Below, in pieces: positions 63,009 to 64,000 of a stretch of DNA of 64,000 nucleotides. The DNA lies in contig NZ_CP163444.1 in assembly GCF_041053105.1 (NCBI RefSeq), positions 7,534,501-7,598,500 on the forward strand, written 5' to 3'. The notes beneath the pieces are model-generated. The model saw only the letters and a list, made by a program, of their open reading frames with translations, searched no databases and was not told where the DNA came from. The stretch comes from Streptomyces sp. R44 (lineage in GTDB: Bacteria > Actinomycetota > Actinomycetes > Streptomycetales > Streptomycetaceae). Numbering within the stretch: the first letter of the stretch is position 1; each line of letters opens with the position of its first letter. The position numbers and the translations under genes are program-made.

Positions 63009-64000
63009 ATGACTCAGCCAACCGAACAGAACCCCGAACGCCCCACCGGGCGCGCGGTCCCGACCAGCGCCGACGTCGCCCGCCTCGCGGGCGTCTCCCG
63101 GGCCACCGTCTCGTACGTCCTGAACAACACCTCGGCCGTCCGCATCAGCGAGCCGACCCGGCAGCGGGTGCGCGAGGCGGCCGAGGAGCTGGGCTACGTC
63201 CCGCACGCCGCCGCCCGCAGCCTGCGCGCCGGCCACAGCCGCATGGTGCTCCTCCCGAGCTCCCACGTCCCCGTCGGGCCGCTCTACAGCCAGTTCTTCA
63301 ACGACTTCCAGTGGGCCCTGCGCCGTCTCGACTACACGGTCGTGCAGTACGGCAGCGTCGGCCTGGAGGCCGAGGAGGCCGCCCGCGCCTGGGCCGAGCT
63401 GCGGCCGGTGGCCGTGGTCTCCCTCGGCGAGATCGAGCTCACCGGGCAGGGCGTCGAGATCCTCAAGCGCTCCGGGGCCCGGGCCGTGATCACCCTCGGC
63501 ACCCGGCGCGTCGAGGGCACCCACGCCCTCGTCATGGACCAGGGGCGGATCGGCGAGGTGGCCACCGAGCACCTCCTGGAGACCGGCCGGCGCCGGATCG
63601 GCGTCGTCGTGCCCGAGGAGCCGGGCCTCACCATGTTCTCCGGACCCCGCCTGGAAGGCGCGCGCCGCGCCGCCGAGGGCGCCGGCGCCACCGTCGTACC
63701 CCTGCCGCTGCGGTACGAGGAGGAGTCGGCGGACGCGCTCGCCGCGCGGTGGCGCGAGCTCGGGCTCGACGGCGTCTTCGCGTACAACGACGAGTACGCC
63801 ATGCTCCTGATGCGCTCGCTCCAGGACGCCGGGATCGCCGTGCCCGAGGAGACCGCCGTCATCGGCGCCGACGACCTGCTCCTCGGCCGGCTCCTGCGGC
63901 CCCGGCTCAGCACCGTGCGCGTCGACATGGTGGTCGGCCGCGAGCTGGCCGAGCTGGTCGACCGCGCCGTACGCGAACCGGACGCCGCGCCCCTCTCCCG
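63009..64000 (+). CDS. LacI-family transcriptional regulator (cut by the window end)
   Basis: The visible 330 residues start with a LacI helix-turn-helix (TSADVARLAGVSRATVSYVLNN, then RISEPTRQRVREAAEELGYVPHAAARSLRAG). A periplasmic-binding-like ligand domain follows (VEILKRSGARAVITLGTRRVEGTHALVMDQGRIGEVATEHLLETGRRRIGVV, DGVFAYNDEYAMLLMRSLQDAGI, IGADDLLLGRLLRPRLSTV). It probably represses the divergent MFS gene through the palindrome between them. The C-terminus lies outside the window. Confidence 0.92.
   Translation, partial: MTQPTEQNPERPTGRAVPTSADVARLAGVSRATVSYVLNNTSAVRISEPTRQRVREAAEELGYVPHAAARSLRAGHSRMVLLPSSHVPVGPLYSQFFNDFQWALRRLDYTVVQYGSVGLEAEEAARAWAELRPVAVVSLGEIELTGQGVEILKRSGARAVITLGTRRVEGTHALVMDQGRIGEVATEHLLETGRRRIGVVVPEEPGLTMFSGPRLEGARRAAEGAGATVVPLPLRYEEESADALAARWRELGLDGVFAYNDEYAMLLMRSLQDAGIAVPEETAVIGADDLLLGRLLRPRLSTVRVDMVVGRELAELVDRAVREPDAAPLS

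Overview
This is high-GC DNA with strong G/C third-position bias, purine-rich ribosome sites, many GTG starts and ATGA/GTGA overlaps. Gene content (melC1-melC2 tyrosinase, egtABCD, a DasR-type operator, dodecin, a LivHMF fusion, a single TTA codon in the called genes) fits the chromosome of a Streptomyces or a close actinomycete. No rRNA, tRNA or CRISPR array was seen.

Layout. 0-8 kb: end of sdhC, sdhA and sdhB, the tyrosinase pair melC1-melC2, a short UvrA-like protein on the minus strand, and an unknown membrane protein. 8.6-21.1 kb: a specialised-metabolism region. It holds a degenerate asparagine-synthetase-like protein, a six-cysteine small peptide, a divergent two-component pair that shares one symmetric -10 element, and a phenazine operon phzB-C-D-E-F-G-phzA-phzM. 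The last gene resembles the Pseudomonas N-methyltransferase PhzM, but no PhzS is present, so an N-methylated phenazine-1-carboxylate type product is the inference. 21-28.5 kb: ECF-type sigma factor, methyltransferase, a branched-chain amino-acid-type ABC transporter in which both permeases and one ATPase are a single polypeptide, and a YjbQ protein.

28.4-43.4 kb is accessory. The 3' end of the yjbQ gene is repeated (36 bp exact, 52 bp with three mismatches) eight kilobases downstream. The interval holds an SseB-like protein, a WXG-like protein, a 1570-residue RHS polymorphic toxin with a type-28-like C-terminus, a pentapeptide-repeat protein that is the likely immunity factor, and transposase wrecks. 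To its right is a minus-strand defence-like block: a PLD-fold protein coupled to an unrecognised partner, and a broken AIPR abortive-infection gene. A plus-strand gene with a broken 3' end follows.

43.5-64 kb returns to chromosomal-looking genes: a TTA-containing membrane protein coupled to an M48 protease, a deoxynucleoside kinase, a HAD phosphatase, dodecin, a sugar-binding lipoprotein behind a DasR-like box, an OlsB/OlsA-like acyltransferase pair, the ergothioneine operon egtA-B-C-D, a microbial PARG-like protein, a PemK-like protein, a flotillin with a small NfeD-like partner, a hydrolase, an MFS transporter, and a divergent LacI regulator cut by the window end with a 21-bp palindrome between the last two.

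Functions are read from motifs and remembered family sequences; no database search was possible.
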